Of a DNA stretch of 64,000 bases, positions 34,663 to 46,287 are shown piece after piece. Position numbers and translations under genes: made by a program. The stretch covers positions 217,175,679 through 217,239,678 of the forward strand of contig CM055265.1 of NCBI GenBank assembly GCA_029237695.1, read 5' to 3'. The notes beneath the pieces are model-generated. The model searched no databases, was not told the DNA's origin, and saw only the letters and a list, made by a program, of their open reading frames with translations. Each line of letters starts with the position of its first letter. Position 1 is the stretch's first letter. Source of the stretch: Conchocele bisecta. Lineage: Eukaryota; Mollusca; Bivalvia; Lucinida; Thyasiridae.

Positions 34663-36163
34663 CAGAGCTCCAGATAAGCTGTGTATTTGCTTAACCCTTT
34701 CCCTGATAGAGACGACTTTTCACGCCTCTGCAGAAGATGTCTTTTGAAAACATTGTGGGAAAAGGAGAAATTGCTTGTAATAAGCAATTTCTCCTTTTCC
34801 CACAATGTTTTCTACTCTATCAGATAATTATACCCATTTTTTTGGGAAAAAATGGGTATATTGTTTTCGTCACGAGTGTCCGTCCGTCTGTATGTCCGTA
34901 CGTCCGTCACGTTTCTTGTAACTCAAAAAACTTTTTCACCTTCATGTCTACGCGCCTGATATTTGGTATGTACCTTCGTTATCATGTGCAGATGCGCAAA
35001 GTGAATTCGGATTTTTGACCCGACCCTCCATCATCGATTATCTCCCCCTTTCCGACTCAGAATTTCCCATTTTTTCCTTGTAACTCGAAAAACTTTTTTC
35101 ACCTTCATACCTACGCACCTGATATTTGGTATGTAGCTTCGTTATGATGTGCGGATGCGCAAAGTGAACTCGGATTTTTGATCCAACCCTCCATCATGGA
35201 TTATCTCCCCCTTTCGGACTCAGAATTTCCCTAATTTTCCTTGTAACTGGAAAAACTTTTTCACCTTCATACCTACGTGCCTGATACTTAGTATGTAGCT
35301 TCGTTATGATGTGCAGATGCGCATAGTGAATTCGGATTTTTGATCCGACCCTCCATCATGGATTATCTCCCCCTTTCGGACTCAGAATTTCCCTATTTTT
35401 CATTGTAAGTCGAAAAACTTTCTCACCTTAATACCTACATTTCTGATATTTGATATGTAGCTTCGTTATGATGCGCAAAGTGAATTCGGATTTTTGATCC
35501 GACCTTCCATCATGGATTATCTCCCCCTTTCGGACTTAGAATTTCACTATTTTTCCTCGTAGGTCGAAAAACTTTTTCACCTTAATACCTACGCGTCTGA
35601 TATTTGGTTCGTAGCTTCGTTTTGATGTGCTGATGAGCAAAGTGAATTCGGGTTTTTTATCCGACCCTCCATCATGGATTACCTCCCCCTTTCGGACTTA
35701 GCATTTGGGGAAAGTGGGTATATGGCGATGGCGCGCCATCGACTTTTTCTAGTTTAACCATCATTTGACCCAGCATTTGATTCTTTTATTCAGATGTTTT
35801 GGATTTGGATGAGTCGAAATATCGCAAAACAGGGAAAGGGTTAAATACCCAATTAAAATTGCCAAAAACCCAATGGAAATCAGAAGTAGCGAGTATCAAA
35901 AAGCAATACAAATCTTATGGTACCTTTATCATGCTGCAGAAAACAATAAACACACCACAAATATAGCATATTTCCAAGGAGACAATTCTAATGAAATGCC
36001 AAGACTTGTTTTTATTTCGAAGCAAACTATTCAATAATTGCTGTCTGTTGATGTGTAAACAGTAGTGTGATTTTATTTTAAAAAGTTAAAATTTTGAAAT
36101 ACCCAATTGCTTAAGAAATGATGGAGTGACAATACTCAATGACTAAGTCCTTATCTGGAGCTC
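34663..36163. mobile_element. CAGAGCTCC-family element with an internal 162-bp tandem array
   Basis: Inverted ends CAGAGCTCCAGATAAG and CTTATCTGGAGCTC. Inside, 34810-35750 is bounded by TTATACCCATTTTT and GTGGGTATA phrases and holds five units of about 162 bp (each with GTAGCTTCGTTATGATGTGC or a variant). The right part 35843-36115 is an inverted relative of 38706-39018. No coding capacity. Confidence 0.75.
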
Positions 36164-36487
36164 GGTTATGGATGGACAGACGGACGAACGGAAAGGCGAA
36201 AACTATATACCGGTACTAGTACCCTCGGCATACTTCGTAAGCCGGGGGTATAATTAACACAGTTACAGAGGGTGAATTTCCCATGCAAGCAATTTCTGTA
36301 GGTATTTATCCTGTTCACATTTACACAACACGCAACACAGGGAGCAATTTCCGGTTCTGCCACAGGAATGCAGAAAATGGCGTCAAAACAAGTGGCTGAC
36401 CTTATTCAGCTGTCAGTTATATGTTGGGTGCTTGCAAGAAAACCAGATGCCTTTCAATATATACCTTTGGTGCGCATCAAGGTTACT
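36164..36487. other. Intron DNA without recognised feature
   Basis: Nothing supported. A short GGACGAACGG-type motif near 36177 resembles other repeat tails. Confidence 0.4.
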
Positions 36488-36800
36488 CATATGTGGCTGT
36501 GACAGGAGAAGACAGCTTATGGGTTTGCGACTAGTATATATCCAGATCAGACTGTGCATCCGCAGTCCAGGCGCGGATACAGAAATAATTGCAGGGGGGT
36601 CTGTAATTACAAGTCGGCGCGAAATCGTAAAGTAGGGGGTCCTCCCACAAGAAAGTTTTAAATGCCAGATCGCCGCAGATGCGATTTCCTAACACCTAGG
36701 CCACGAGCAGGGGTGTGGGGGTCCGGACCCCCTGGACCCCCCCTGTATCCGCGCCTGCAGTCTGATCAGGATCTACACTGTTCGCTATCCCATTACTCCG
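36488..36800. repeat. SINE-like copy split by a small foldback element
   Basis: Left part has ATGTGGCTGTGACAGGAGAA, right part TGATCAGGATCTACACTGTT. Between them, about 36559-36759, is an element with ends CAGGCGCGGATACAG and CTGTATCCGCGCCTG, flanked on both sides by CAGTC, so it was inserted into the repeat. The CAG ends and short duplication suggest a hAT-type MITE. Confidence 0.65.
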
Positions 36801-36853
36801 TTACCAGCGATATACATCAATATCTAGAAGATCAGATGTCAGTTTATACGTAC

Positions 36854-38438
36854 CTAGCGAGACACAGCCGAGCGTGAGAGCAGACTCCACCTGGATCATC
36901 TCGTCATTCGAGTGCACCATCAGTGCGATGAGGAACTTGACGCCGCGCGACTGCGATATCATACTCTGGTTCTGCTGATGCGGCACATAGCCGACTCCCA
37001 CACATAGGTGCCGCAGTGAGCGGATCACACTCTGCACGATGTTCTCCTTGTCCGACCTCATCAGCCGCACCAGTGGGTGGATGCCGTTCGCATTGGCAAT
37101 CTCCGTTTGGTAGTTCAAAGGTCCTTGGGCGAGAACCCCTAGGCCTTCAGACCCAATATAGTGTAAGTTTTCCGACAAACTGTTCACAAACTCGATGAGC
37201 AGAATCACCTCCATTTTCTCCGCCATTTTGCGCTGCTCGTCCATGTTGTCTCCGGCGAGCGCCCACAGTGCCATCGCGGTCTTCTCCTGTAGTGTCTCCG
37301 CCCGCGTCTTCTTCAGCAGATGCATCAGGTGGTCGTGGGCGCGCTCCTCCAGGATGGCCTTCTGCGTCTGCGGGTTGTTCTCCGCCAGTTTGTGGATCGC
37401 CTCCACCGAGCTGATCTGGAGGTCGCGGTTCCGGGTCCGGCACAGCACCACGGCGTACGGGGCTACGCCCAGTTTCACCAACAAATTCTGGTTGTACACG
37501 TTGCGGTCCGCGATACTGGCGACGGTCTTGTTCAGGGAAAACAGTAAGGCCTTGTCCTTCTGGTCCTTGTATAGGTTGACTATGGACTCCAGGGCCAATG
37601 ATGTGTTGCCGATCGTGGCTTTGTGTTGGGGCGAGGCGTTCGCGATATTGCTCAGGGCGTCGACGGCCTCGACAAGCACGGCCGCATCGTGGTTCGTCTG
37701 CATCACCTTCAGCAGCCCGGGGATGGCGTTGTTCTGCACCGCATTGTCCGCGTACTCCGGTATGGCCGACAGCTCCTTGATCACCTGTGCTGACAGCTGG
37801 ATCGCCAGGTTATTCTGCGACTTCAGGAGGCGAATAAACGCAGAGATGCCACCCGAGGAGAATATCTGCTCCTTAATTTCTTGTTTTCCAATAATATTGA
37901 TCAATGCTTGAAAGGCAGGCACTTTTGCTTCATCACTCAGTGAGCTTTTGGCCACCTTGATGATTGTGGGCACGCCCCCGTTGCTGTAGATGGCCTGCCA
38001 GTTGGGGTTGATGCCATCCTCGACGCTGCCCTGGGTCAATATCCGCAGACATCTCCCAGCTGGCTCAGCTTCGTCCTCCGTCTCCGATGACAAAAACTTC
38101 AGCAGGTTCTTCCAGACGGGAAGTCGGTCATCGCTCAGTTCAATAAAATACTCGAGCAGTTCGACATACTGCTTGAGGACACAGATTTCCACGGCTCCAT
38201 GGTTCTGGTTATTAATTGTTTCAATTTTCGCACCTAGATCGATCAGGCATTTAATGGTATCTTTAATCCCACTTGTTACCGATATTAAGAACGGCGTGGA
38301 ATGTAATTCGTCGGCTGTTTGCAGCTCCAGTTGGTCAGGATCGGCGTGGACAAACCGCTCCAGTGACCGAGGAAAGCCGCGATTGGCGGCGTAGTGGATG
38401 TGGGCCCAGCCATGCTCGTCGTAATCTCCTGCCTCCAT
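36854..38438 (-). CDS. ANKAR: ANKAR-like gene, large ankyrin plus armadillo exon
   Basis: A 528-codon open exon, donor CTAG|GTACGT with GT at 36852-36853, phase 1. Residues 9-110 have ankyrin character (HGWAHIHYAANRGF, TPFLISVTSGIKDTIKCLID). From about residue 150 a run of armadillo repeats follows (GGVPTIIKVAKSSLS, GGISAFIRLLKSQNN, NNAIPGLLKVMQTNHDA, and GIHPLVRLMRSDKENIVQSV). This order matches ANKAR, a scaffold-type protein of unknown biochemical role whose vertebrate form is much longer, so the N-terminal part is missing here. ATG at 38436-38438 may be internal: an in-frame TGA lies about 45 bp upstream, and acceptor-like AGs occur at 38449-38450 and 38458-38459. Alternatively this ATG is a true start. 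Another frame is open at 38439-38500, so a small indel is also possible. Confidence 0.85.
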
Positions 38439-38643
38439 GATGCGGCGTCTGTAACGGCTAGATACTTGGTGCGAAAATCCTCAACTGGTGTGCAGCTCAC
38501 ATTATAGGTCCATCACTGGAACATAAGAACACAAACAGTAATATTTGTGGCTTTCTGAATGTGATGTTATTTTGGTGTGTGATACACACAGTTGACTTAT
38601 ACTTATTTTTCCTCCACGATCATTGCTTTCATGAATACAATAT

Positions 38644-39040
38644 CAGGGCTCTATGATAAGGAATTAGTAATTATTGAGTATTTTCACTCCATCATATCTG
38701 AAGCAATTGGGTATTTCAATATTTTAATTGGGTAAAATAAAATCACACTATTGTTTACACATCAACAGACAGCAATTATTGAATACTTTGCTTCGAAATG
38801 AAAACATGTCTTGGCATTTCAGGAGAATTGTCTCCTTGGAGACAATTCTAATGAAATACAAAGGTGTGTTTTCATGGAAAATAAGAAAAATATGCTATAT
38901 TTGTGGTCTGTTTATTGTTTTCTGTAGCATGATAAAGGTACCACAAATTTGTTATTGCTTTTTGATACTCGCTACTTCTGATTTCAATTGGGTTTTTGGC
39001 AATTTTAATTGGGTATATACGCAGCTTATCCGGAGCCCTG
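38644..39040. mobile_element. CAGGGCTC-family foldback MITE
   Basis: Ends CAGGGCTCTATGATAAG and GCTTATCCGGAGCCCTG. The body 38706-39018 is the inverted counterpart of 35843-36115, so two copies of one family in opposite orientation flank the large ANKAR exon. Confidence 0.72.
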
Positions 39041-39274
39041 CAATATGACTGACACCAGTGTGCTCACCATATAACTCACCATATAACTGGGCATGCCATC
39101 TTGAAAATATGATCAATCTGTTCACTGTTACCAACACATAGGTCACCCATACTGACGCAAGTGTTGGCACATTATCATATTATTCATGATGATAAAATTA
39201 TCACGTTTATTAATTAATTATGCGTTCTGGTAACCATGCACTATGGTAATGATTTGCTCAACACACAGGTGGAT

Positions 39275-39647
39275 CAGAGCTCCAGATAAGCTTTGTGTCT
39301 AAGCGTACTATACCCCCTGATTTCAAAATCATTGTGTATTTTATTTTTACAAATTTATTATTGATTTTCTTCATTACTAAACAGGGAACAAGTGATATAA
39401 AAAATATAACGAATTTAAACATTCCCTTATTTGAGCTGCAAAAAGCAAACAATGTTTGCTTTTTACAGCTCAACTAAGTGAATTTTGAACTTTATGACAG
39501 TATTTTCACTACTCAATTTGAAAAGCAATGCGTATTTTCACATTGCTGTGCATATTTTGTACTCTCACTTTTGATAATCAATGCGTATTCAGCTAAAATT
39601 AAATTATTGCGTAAGCTACGCCAATACGCACCTTATCTGCAACTCTG
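39275..39647. mobile_element. CAGAGCTCC-family foldback MITE
   Basis: Ends CAGAGCTCCAGATAAG and CTTATCTGCAACTCTG with a central hairpin (AAAAAGCAAACAATGTTTGC TTTTT). Same family as 23986-24176 and 34663-36163. Confidence 0.68.
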
Positions 39648-39659
39648 GTGGATTCTCAA

Positions 39660-40100
39660 GATACAGTGCTAAATGTGTAACAGAAATGACACTAGCTACT
39701 AATGATAATTACTACATGCATAAATAACAAACGGTGAAATTAAAGGGAAGTAATTAGGTTAATTTCCTGAACATTGAAAATGTCATTGACATATATATGG
39801 TGTTGCCTATTGGAAAAATGTGAATAAATATGTTTTAAGACATTTATTTTTGCAGGTATATGTTGTTTTGAAGAGATAAATGTTCCATTTACATGTAGTA
39901 TGAAGGAATGGTGCTAACGGCCCATCAAACACAAAAGAGTATCATTTAGGGCCAAGTAGTATGAAGATAATTTTGATATTTCAATGATTTGATTTTTAAA
40001 TGCATAGCTCCCTGTGCCAGTAGGCGCATGAAGAATTGACAGAAAGTTTATACGTTTGCTTTCTAGCTGTAAAGTCGCCTTGCGTTACAGACCACAGCCA
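39660..40100. other. AT-rich DNA, no feature seen
   Basis: No supported gene or repeat. Confidence 0.45.
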
Positions 40101-40103
40101 CAG

Positions 40104-40310
40104 GCGATCGACGTGTTGATAGGATAGTGAATTATACTTTTTTAGACATGTAGAAAAAAAAATGTATTCATTCTATTGTCAATATTATATACATGTACAT
40201 TGACAATATTATATACATTGACAATAGAATGAATACATTTTAATTTTTGTTTCTACATGTCTAAAAAAGTATAATACACTATTCTATCAACATGCCGATC
40301 GCCTGTGTTA
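40104..40310. repeat. 200-bp foldback palindrome
   Basis: Arms AGACATGTAGAAA and TTTCTACATGTCT, ATGTATTCATTCTATTGTCA against TGACAATAGAATGAATACAT, with TGTTGATAGGATAGTG against ACACTATTCTATCAACA outside. MITE-like, near-complete dyad. Confidence 0.75.
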
Positions 40311-41830
40311 CAGACAGGAGATCCGGGTTATGCAATTCCCTGGCTGTGTGGCACGGGGCAATTACACGATTACCTTGATTGGCACATTGTTCATTTAGTG
40401 AATGTTAGATTTCACAGGGACACAATCATGCAATGGTTACTAACTTAATATTATTTCAATTAATTCAACTAGTATTATAGGTTACTCAAAATAGATCCAT
40501 ACAGGATATAGATATATAGACAGCTATTTAGAATGACCTTCAAGCTCTATGTTTGTTGTATCTACGAGTATTATCAATTCATATTTATTGCTCGTGATCG
40601 TCACAGGCTCTGATTGTACATTGTTGAATATTAAATGCAAACCCCTTTGAAGTTGATCAAATAAAATATTGTAGTTGATGATGGTCATTTTATGTCCATA
40701 TGGCATGAGAACATCACCGACCCAATCAAAGGTTGTGTCGTGATGGCTGCTATTTGTTTATTGGCATTTAATATTTTTCAATTAAACTGAACATATATAC
40801 AGCATCTAACTGTATAAATACTTGGATTGAACCCTAGTTTACATTTAAAAACATACACCAACATTATATTGTTGATTTCAATACAATTTTTTAACAAAAC
40901 AAAAATCAGATGTTTATGAATTTTGTCAATTATTTTATTTTATTTCTATAAACAATAAAAGCTTAAAATATTTCTCAATACTATTTACATGCATATTGAA
41001 ATAACCCACAAGTTATTTAATTTAAAAAATAATGTAAATTTAATACTTTATCACTGTGTTTGAAAATTCCACAAGAAAATGCCACTTTACAAGAGTAAGC
41101 CATTGACCGCTTTTGCATGACGCAACTTCCGGTCGGTAAACGCCAGCCTAGCAACAGTCGGCCATGACAGTAGGTGACCACAAAAGCGTCGCCATATTAA
41201 AAAGTGTTATCAACAGTGATATTTGTCCAACATTTTCAAACATATAATAGTTAAATCATTGTTGTGCACATAGACGTTATTGTCGTCCGTTGTATAAATG
41301 ATTTACCAGTATATATATGGACCGTTCGGTATATAATAATAATGTAGTAACAAGGCGGATTAAGCGTCCCGTTTATATATTGTCAATGAGTGTATGTACT
41401 TACATGTAGCGTAATTTCTCATTTCAGATTCACACGATTCTTCAATCAAAAGATCTATGGAAGATTGGATGTTTAATATATTTATACCTGTATTTATATT
41501 CAGATAATATCTCCATGATAAATAATGTACTGTATGATAATGTTTTAAATTACTATGATAAATAAAAGTGTGATCAAGTATTTATCCACGCACGTGAATT
41601 TAGTGACAAGATGATAATTGTTGTACATAGGTCAACATTAATTACAACCGTAAATGAGTTTTATTTATTTTACCTTGCTTTCTTTATCAGACCTGTGCTT
41701 TTATTGAAATGCCCCCCCACCCCCCCGCACACACCGACCCCCACATGTATGTATGGTCCAAGTGACCAAGCGGGTAACAGAGTAGACACTTATCATAGCT
41801 ATTGATCAGGGGGGCCGTCTGGAAATATCA
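40311..41830. other. AT-rich DNA, no feature seen
   Basis: 1.5 kb of low-GC sequence with only short chance open frames. A C-rich tract lies at 41712-41730. I see no exon of the flanking gene and no transposon end. Confidence 0.5.
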
Positions 41831-41833
41831 ATT

Positions 41834-41995
41834 GATGGATTTACATTTATTGAGCATAGGCTGCAGCCTATGCTCAATAAATGTAAATCAAATAATTGTT
41901 TACAAGAAAACAGTGTTAGTGTGAAATTTACAGACTATGATAATCTTGCACTTACGAACATTTTAGACTTACGAAGTTTAGTGAAACGGTCCCCA
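41834..41995. repeat. Palindrome-bearing MITE copy
   Basis: GATTTACATTTATTGAGCAT around GGCTGCAGCC, then TTGCACTTACGAACATTTTA and TTTAGTGAAACGG. Same family as 24916-27514 and 63945-64000. Confidence 0.7.
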
Positions 41996-42056
41996 GATGC
42001 GCAGATAAATAGCTACGATAAGTGTCTACTCTGTTACCCGCTGGTGTATGGCACCA

Positions 42057-42296
42057 GGCGGATCCAGGATTTCACCAAGGGGGGGGGGGCATATGGCACT
42101 TGAACGAGGTATGCTCGTTCATCGACTGAGCGGAGCGAGGTAGTTGGCTAGGGGGGTCCGGGGGCATACCCCCCCCCCTGAACATTTTTTAATTGAGGAA
42201 GCCATTTCCTGCATTCTAGTTCATTTTTTTCATAGCACTTCCTCAATATTTCTTTAAAAAAAATCGGGATTTCCCCCCTGAATCCGCCTCTGCTAT
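42057..42296. mobile_element. Small foldback element with CAGGCGGATCCAG ends
   Basis: Ends CAGGCGGATCCAGGATTT and GAATCCGCCTCTG, interior with G runs and C runs. Resembles hAT-type MITE ends, but no target duplication is clear. Confidence 0.5.
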
Positions 42297-42524
42297 ATGC
42301 TGGTCAAAATACCGTAAGATAATTCTTTTGGGTCATTATGAGGGGCCAGCCACGGGGAAAGTAGTCGCTCTAATTACCACGGGGGTGGTGTGCACTGGAA
42401 GGCCAGTGACGGAACATCACCCCGGGCAATTGCTTTAAGCTGGTGTCAACATCCGCCGTACTTATCAGAGCGATTAATAGGCCCCGGGCACTGAGACTGA
42501 GAAGGTCTGTTATATGCCAAACAC

Positions 42525-42745
42525 AGCACGTGGCTTATATAGGGCTTTTGTGACCAGTGTAGATCCAGATCAGAACCAGTGTAGATCCAGATCAGACCGC
42601 ACAGTCCGATCAGGATCTGCCATTCCATCACTGAAACACATTAACAAACAGTCTACCGTTTTCAGACTACACGAGTGTGCTATTTGATCAAAACCTACAC
42701 GGGTCACAAATCACACAAGCCCCATATCTCCAGTCACAGCCACAT
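42525..42745. repeat. Dispersed SINE-like repeat copy
   Basis: GACCAGTGTAGATCCAGATC is present twice, then GATCAGGATCTGCCATTCCA and CCCATATCTCCAGTCACAGC. Same family as at 561 and others. Confidence 0.65.
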
Positions 42746-43230
42746 ATCGGACCAAGATATTTATTTTTGACATCATGTCCAATAGTTTTCTGTTTATTTG
42801 AAACATTTTGAAATAATTATGGCGGGTCAAACAAATAATTCATCTCGAAACTGTCAACACGAGTATGCTTAACACATATATGCACAGCATTGCATAATCA
42901 ATGTACGAAAAGTAAAAGATATTATGTCGGCATTTTGTAAAAAAAATACCAATTTAACACTTATAATTCCTCATTTTCATGATTCTGTCGAAGGTTTTCT
43001 TGATTGAAGCACCGAACAAAATGGGTCGTGTGTTTTTATCGACCGGCAATTATCTCACGCTTACGGGTGGCGGCCATTATTACTATCGAAAATTAACTTG
43101 TATTTCTATTGTGTTCATTCTTAATCACTGGATTGTTACTTTTGGATTTGCTAACAGATAGGTCCGGGCTGGGGTGGGCGTGTGCCGTTGTGGTGGGTGG
43201 ATTTTTCGGCTGGAATTGAGTTAACATATT

Positions 43231-44110
43231 AGACTATTCCGAAACGGACCCGATTTCCGGACATAACGGACCCGATTCATGGACATAACAGACCCCGTGT
43301 GGACATAACGGACCCCGTATAAAACCTATCAGAAATGCTATGTGTTTTACTTTTTTTGTGGTAAACTTTTAAGAAATTATTATTTTAATGTTATTTTATG
43401 TTTTAAACTCTCTAAATTTTACGGAAAAAAGTTGTTTCCAGGGGGCAATTGTGGAATTCGCACATCGCAATGGCTTCCGGGCTAATTAATCCCCTCCGGA
43501 TATGGCCGGATATTGCCAGTGGACTAAACTGTGTTTGCATGATCGACACGTTCCAATCTGCAATATTCGGTTTAATCACGTTACTTATAGAAGACAATTT
43601 AACTTTCAAAAATGAATAACATTTTAGAAGTATTTTAATAAATTTACTTTACTTCAATTTGTATAGAAACAGTAATAAAATACGATTTAAAGTTTAGTAA
43701 GAAAAATGCACAAACGCATAAAATGAAAAGTTTGTAGTGCATTAGAATTTACTCACAAAAGCCTAAAACCATAAAATCGCTAGTTGGGAGTGCTTTAGAA
43801 CTAAATAATTTCCTTGAATGACAAGTTGGGAGTTCTTATATTATTATTATTAAATTATAAACATAATTTTTTCCTGATTTGTATTTTATTTCCCAATTAA
43901 CATTCCCAACTTTCATTTTCCATTAGACCAATCAATCAATATATAACAAAAATATATTAAAATAGTATTTCTTATAGCATTTCTGATAGGTTTTATACGG
44001 GGTCCGTTATGTCCACACGGGGTCCTCTATGTCCAGGAATCGGGTCCGTTATGTCCAGAAATCGGGTCCGTTTCGTCCGAAATCGGGTCCGTTATGTCCG
44101 GGTCCGTTAT
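43231..44110. mobile_element. Foldback element built from GGACATAACGGACCC repeats
   Basis: Left arm 43236-43330 repeats GGACATAACGGACCCG and ends ACCTATCAGAAATGCTAT. Right arm 43972-44110 is its complement (ATAGCATTTCTGATAGGTTT then GGGTCCGTTATGTCC repeats). The interior is AT-rich without coding capacity. Confidence 0.75.
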
Positions 44111-44129
44111 GTCCATGGAGGGTCCGTTA

Positions 44130-45399
44130 TATGTCCATAATTCGTTGTTAGGACATTTTTTTGTTATTATTGTTATTATTGTTCATATCTCTGAACTGTG
44201 AGAAGCAGAGGTCTCTTTCCTGCATGTTGTGGCTGTTGCAGCCTGAAACTACGCATGCTTTCGGCTTGATTTATGTGTTAATGTTGCACCTGTTGTATCG
44301 ATCATGTTTGTGTATAACGCAGTCGATTTAGAACGACCGGAAATTAATTTTTTTTCGGATAACTTTGGTTTCGATTAAAGAACCCGGATGATAAAGCGAT
44401 GAATAATGACTATATCAAGACAGTCATGAAGTACGTCACAACTTCATATGGACAGACTGAACAAAAAATATCAATAGCGGAGACATCATCCGCGCGTGAT
44501 ACAGCGGCTTTATCAATTCAAATCAAAACCACAAATTGGCACAATATGTCTGTGTTTGTATCAACAATGTTAGTGATTACCTGTGAATTACCTGTATAAA
44601 TAATTAATAGTTTCACCACCTATCAATATCAAGTAATGGGATAGTTATCAACACATTCATTTCCTGTAACAACAGTCAGCATATTTGGCCAATGTTGGCG
44701 CCCGCGCCCGTTTGGCGGCACTGTGTCGTGTTAATACCTCAATAAACCGAGAAATTGTCCCACGTCTGATAAGCCAATTTAGGCAATGTGTGCCATGTTT
44801 ACCCGGGGTAGCAGGTGCCCGTCATGGCCGCTGTATTACAGGAAATTGTTCTCTTCCCAGTCGCCACTTCTGATTGGTTGCTAACGTACACAGTCACAGG
44901 TGACATAAGACAACCGTGTACAGCTAGCCTGTGTAGTCTCGTCAGAGTTACTCCCCTTCCAATAAAATATAACACACGGTATAAGCAGGGTTACAGTGCA
45001 GATGAATCTCTGTATGATCCATGCAGTGAGTGAATCACAAAAACAAATTCCAATTTAGACTTCGTTTTCTAATTTGCACTTACGAACATTTTAGTCTTAC
45101 AAAGTTTAGTGAAACGGGCCCCTGATTCGTGCACTTTGATATATCATTACAAATAAAGTAGGACCAACACAAAGTGTGAGACTTCTAAAAAAGTACATTT
45201 CCCAAGACAAAATGTTACTACTTTGGTCTACTTTTAGACTAACACGCCATGCTTCTCCTTGCTACTATTTTTTATTAATCTGACCAAGGATTAATTAGGG
45301 TTCTCTGACCTGACATTTTTTATTTTTCTGTTATCGTGCTATATCTGAGCTGGAGGGTAACGGGAGTGATGGGGCCATGGTGCCACGTCTAGTCTACTT
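44130..45399. other. No supported gene
   Basis: Contains short open frames only. TTGCACTTACGAACATTTTA to AGTTTAGTGAAACGGGCCCC at 45075-45122 is the right end of the MITE family seen at 41834. Otherwise nothing recognised. Confidence 0.45.
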
Positions 45400-45538
45400 C
45401 AGTAGCCTATTTCACCAACATTCAATGTATACTTATCTAGCAAAGTATACTTTGAGGGAGAAATTTTCAATTGAAGGATACATTTATTATTTTTTATTGT
45501 ACTGAATTTATTACATTTTCACAGCCACTTTGGCTGTG
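45400..45538. mobile_element. Left half of the CAGTAGCC MITE interrupted by the Polinton
   Basis: CAGTAGCCTATTTCACCAAC starts the MITE. It stops in the middle of its central palindrome (AGCCACTTTGGCTGTG). The right half resumes at 63617 with CTGTGATAATGTAATAAATT and ends GGCTACTG at 63797. Comparison with 24240-24552 shows that nothing else is missing at the break. Confidence 0.85.
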
Positions 45539-45606
45539 AGTAGTATATAGGGAGTCAAAATGATACCACCTAACGGTGGTATCATTTTCCCACCCTATAT
45601 ACTACT
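45539..45606. repeat. Palindromic terminus of the left inverted repeat
   Basis: The outermost 68 bp fold on themselves: AGTAGTATATAGGG pairs with CCCTATATACTACT, and AAAATGATACCACC with GGTGGTATCATTTT, around TAAC. Only AGTC/CCCA interrupt the stem. The mirror copy is at 63549-63616. Confidence 0.93.
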
Positions 45607-45866
45607 CCACCGCCCCCCGAAAAATTCCAAAATTGGTTAACGAGGAAATTGTCACCCGACAGCAAAAACGTAACAATTGGTGTCATAAATACATAAGTTG
45701 AAAAGAGGTCCAATTGAACAGATAAAACTATACTAATAAAAAGGATTTGTTTTCGTCTCGTTGTCATATTGGTGTCATAAATACCTCATGTTCATTTAAC
45801 GTCCAATTGAACAGATAAAACTATACTAATAAAAAGGATTTATTTTTGTCTCGTTGTCATAAATAC
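45539..45866 (+). repeat. Polinton left terminal inverted repeat
   Basis: Matches the reverse complement of 63290-63616 with few differences. Within it a 90-bp module (TCCAATTGAACAGATAAAAC to TCTCGTTGTCATA) occurs twice. Confidence 0.92.
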
Positions 45867-45881
45867 ATAAGTTGAAAAGAG

Positions 45882-45900
45882 GTCCAATTGAACAGATAAA
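45882..45900 (+). promoter_or_regulatory. Repeated upstream motif, candidate early promoter
   Basis: GTCCAATTGAACAGATAAA followed by TCTCATAG(G)TTATAT, 40 bp before ATG 45940. The same motif precedes ATG 46712 (46669-46687), and a variant precedes the zinc-finger gene on the minus strand (46638-46621). Two further copies are in the inverted repeat (45708, 45801). Confidence 0.5.
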
Positions 45901-45939
45901 TCTCATAGGTTATATACACCAGAAATATAAAGTGAGAAA

Positions 45940-46263
45940 ATGGATAATATAATACACAACCATATGGAATCTTATAACGCTGTTAAAGAATATTACTGTG
46001 TTTCTACAACATTAAAACACTTTAAAATGAGAATAATATGCAATATAGAATACATGAAATATCAACGTAATTTATTACGCTCCGATAAAAACGTTGCATT
46101 TACAATATTATACCGGCAGTTGTGTCGCTGGTACAAGGATCAAATTCGCGAAATGAAGCGACTAAATAGGATCGGAGAAACACTACCGAAACATTATCAA
46201 AATGATATTATTATAAAACCGTTTAAAATCAACGATTTGTTTATGGTTCGATATTGCTTTTAA
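45940..46263 (+). CDS. Small basic protein of unknown function
   Basis: 107 codons, intact, AT-rich. The product is rich in Lys, Arg, Tyr and Asn (e.g. LYRQLCRWYKDQIREMKRLN), probably helical, with no recognisable domain, signal peptide or membrane segment. It is the first gene inside the left inverted repeat and has the GTCCAATTGAACAGATAAA motif 40 bp upstream, as do its two neighbours, so it may belong to an early gene set. The basic, aromatic-rich composition would suit nucleic acid binding, but this is a guess. It converges on the zinc-finger gene with a 24-bp gap. Confidence 0.55.
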   Translation: MDNIIHNHMESYNAVKEYYCVSTTLKHFKMRIICNIEYMKYQRNLLRSDKNVAFTILYRQLCRWYKDQIREMKRLNRIGETLPKHYQNDIIIKPFKINDLFMVRYCF

Positions 46264-46287
46264 CGAAGAAATTATTAGAAGAAATCA

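Noticed and set aside
37195..37911. 238-codon plus-strand open frame
   Set aside because: Antisense of the ANKAR exon, in which one frame has long armadillo coding; composition explains it.
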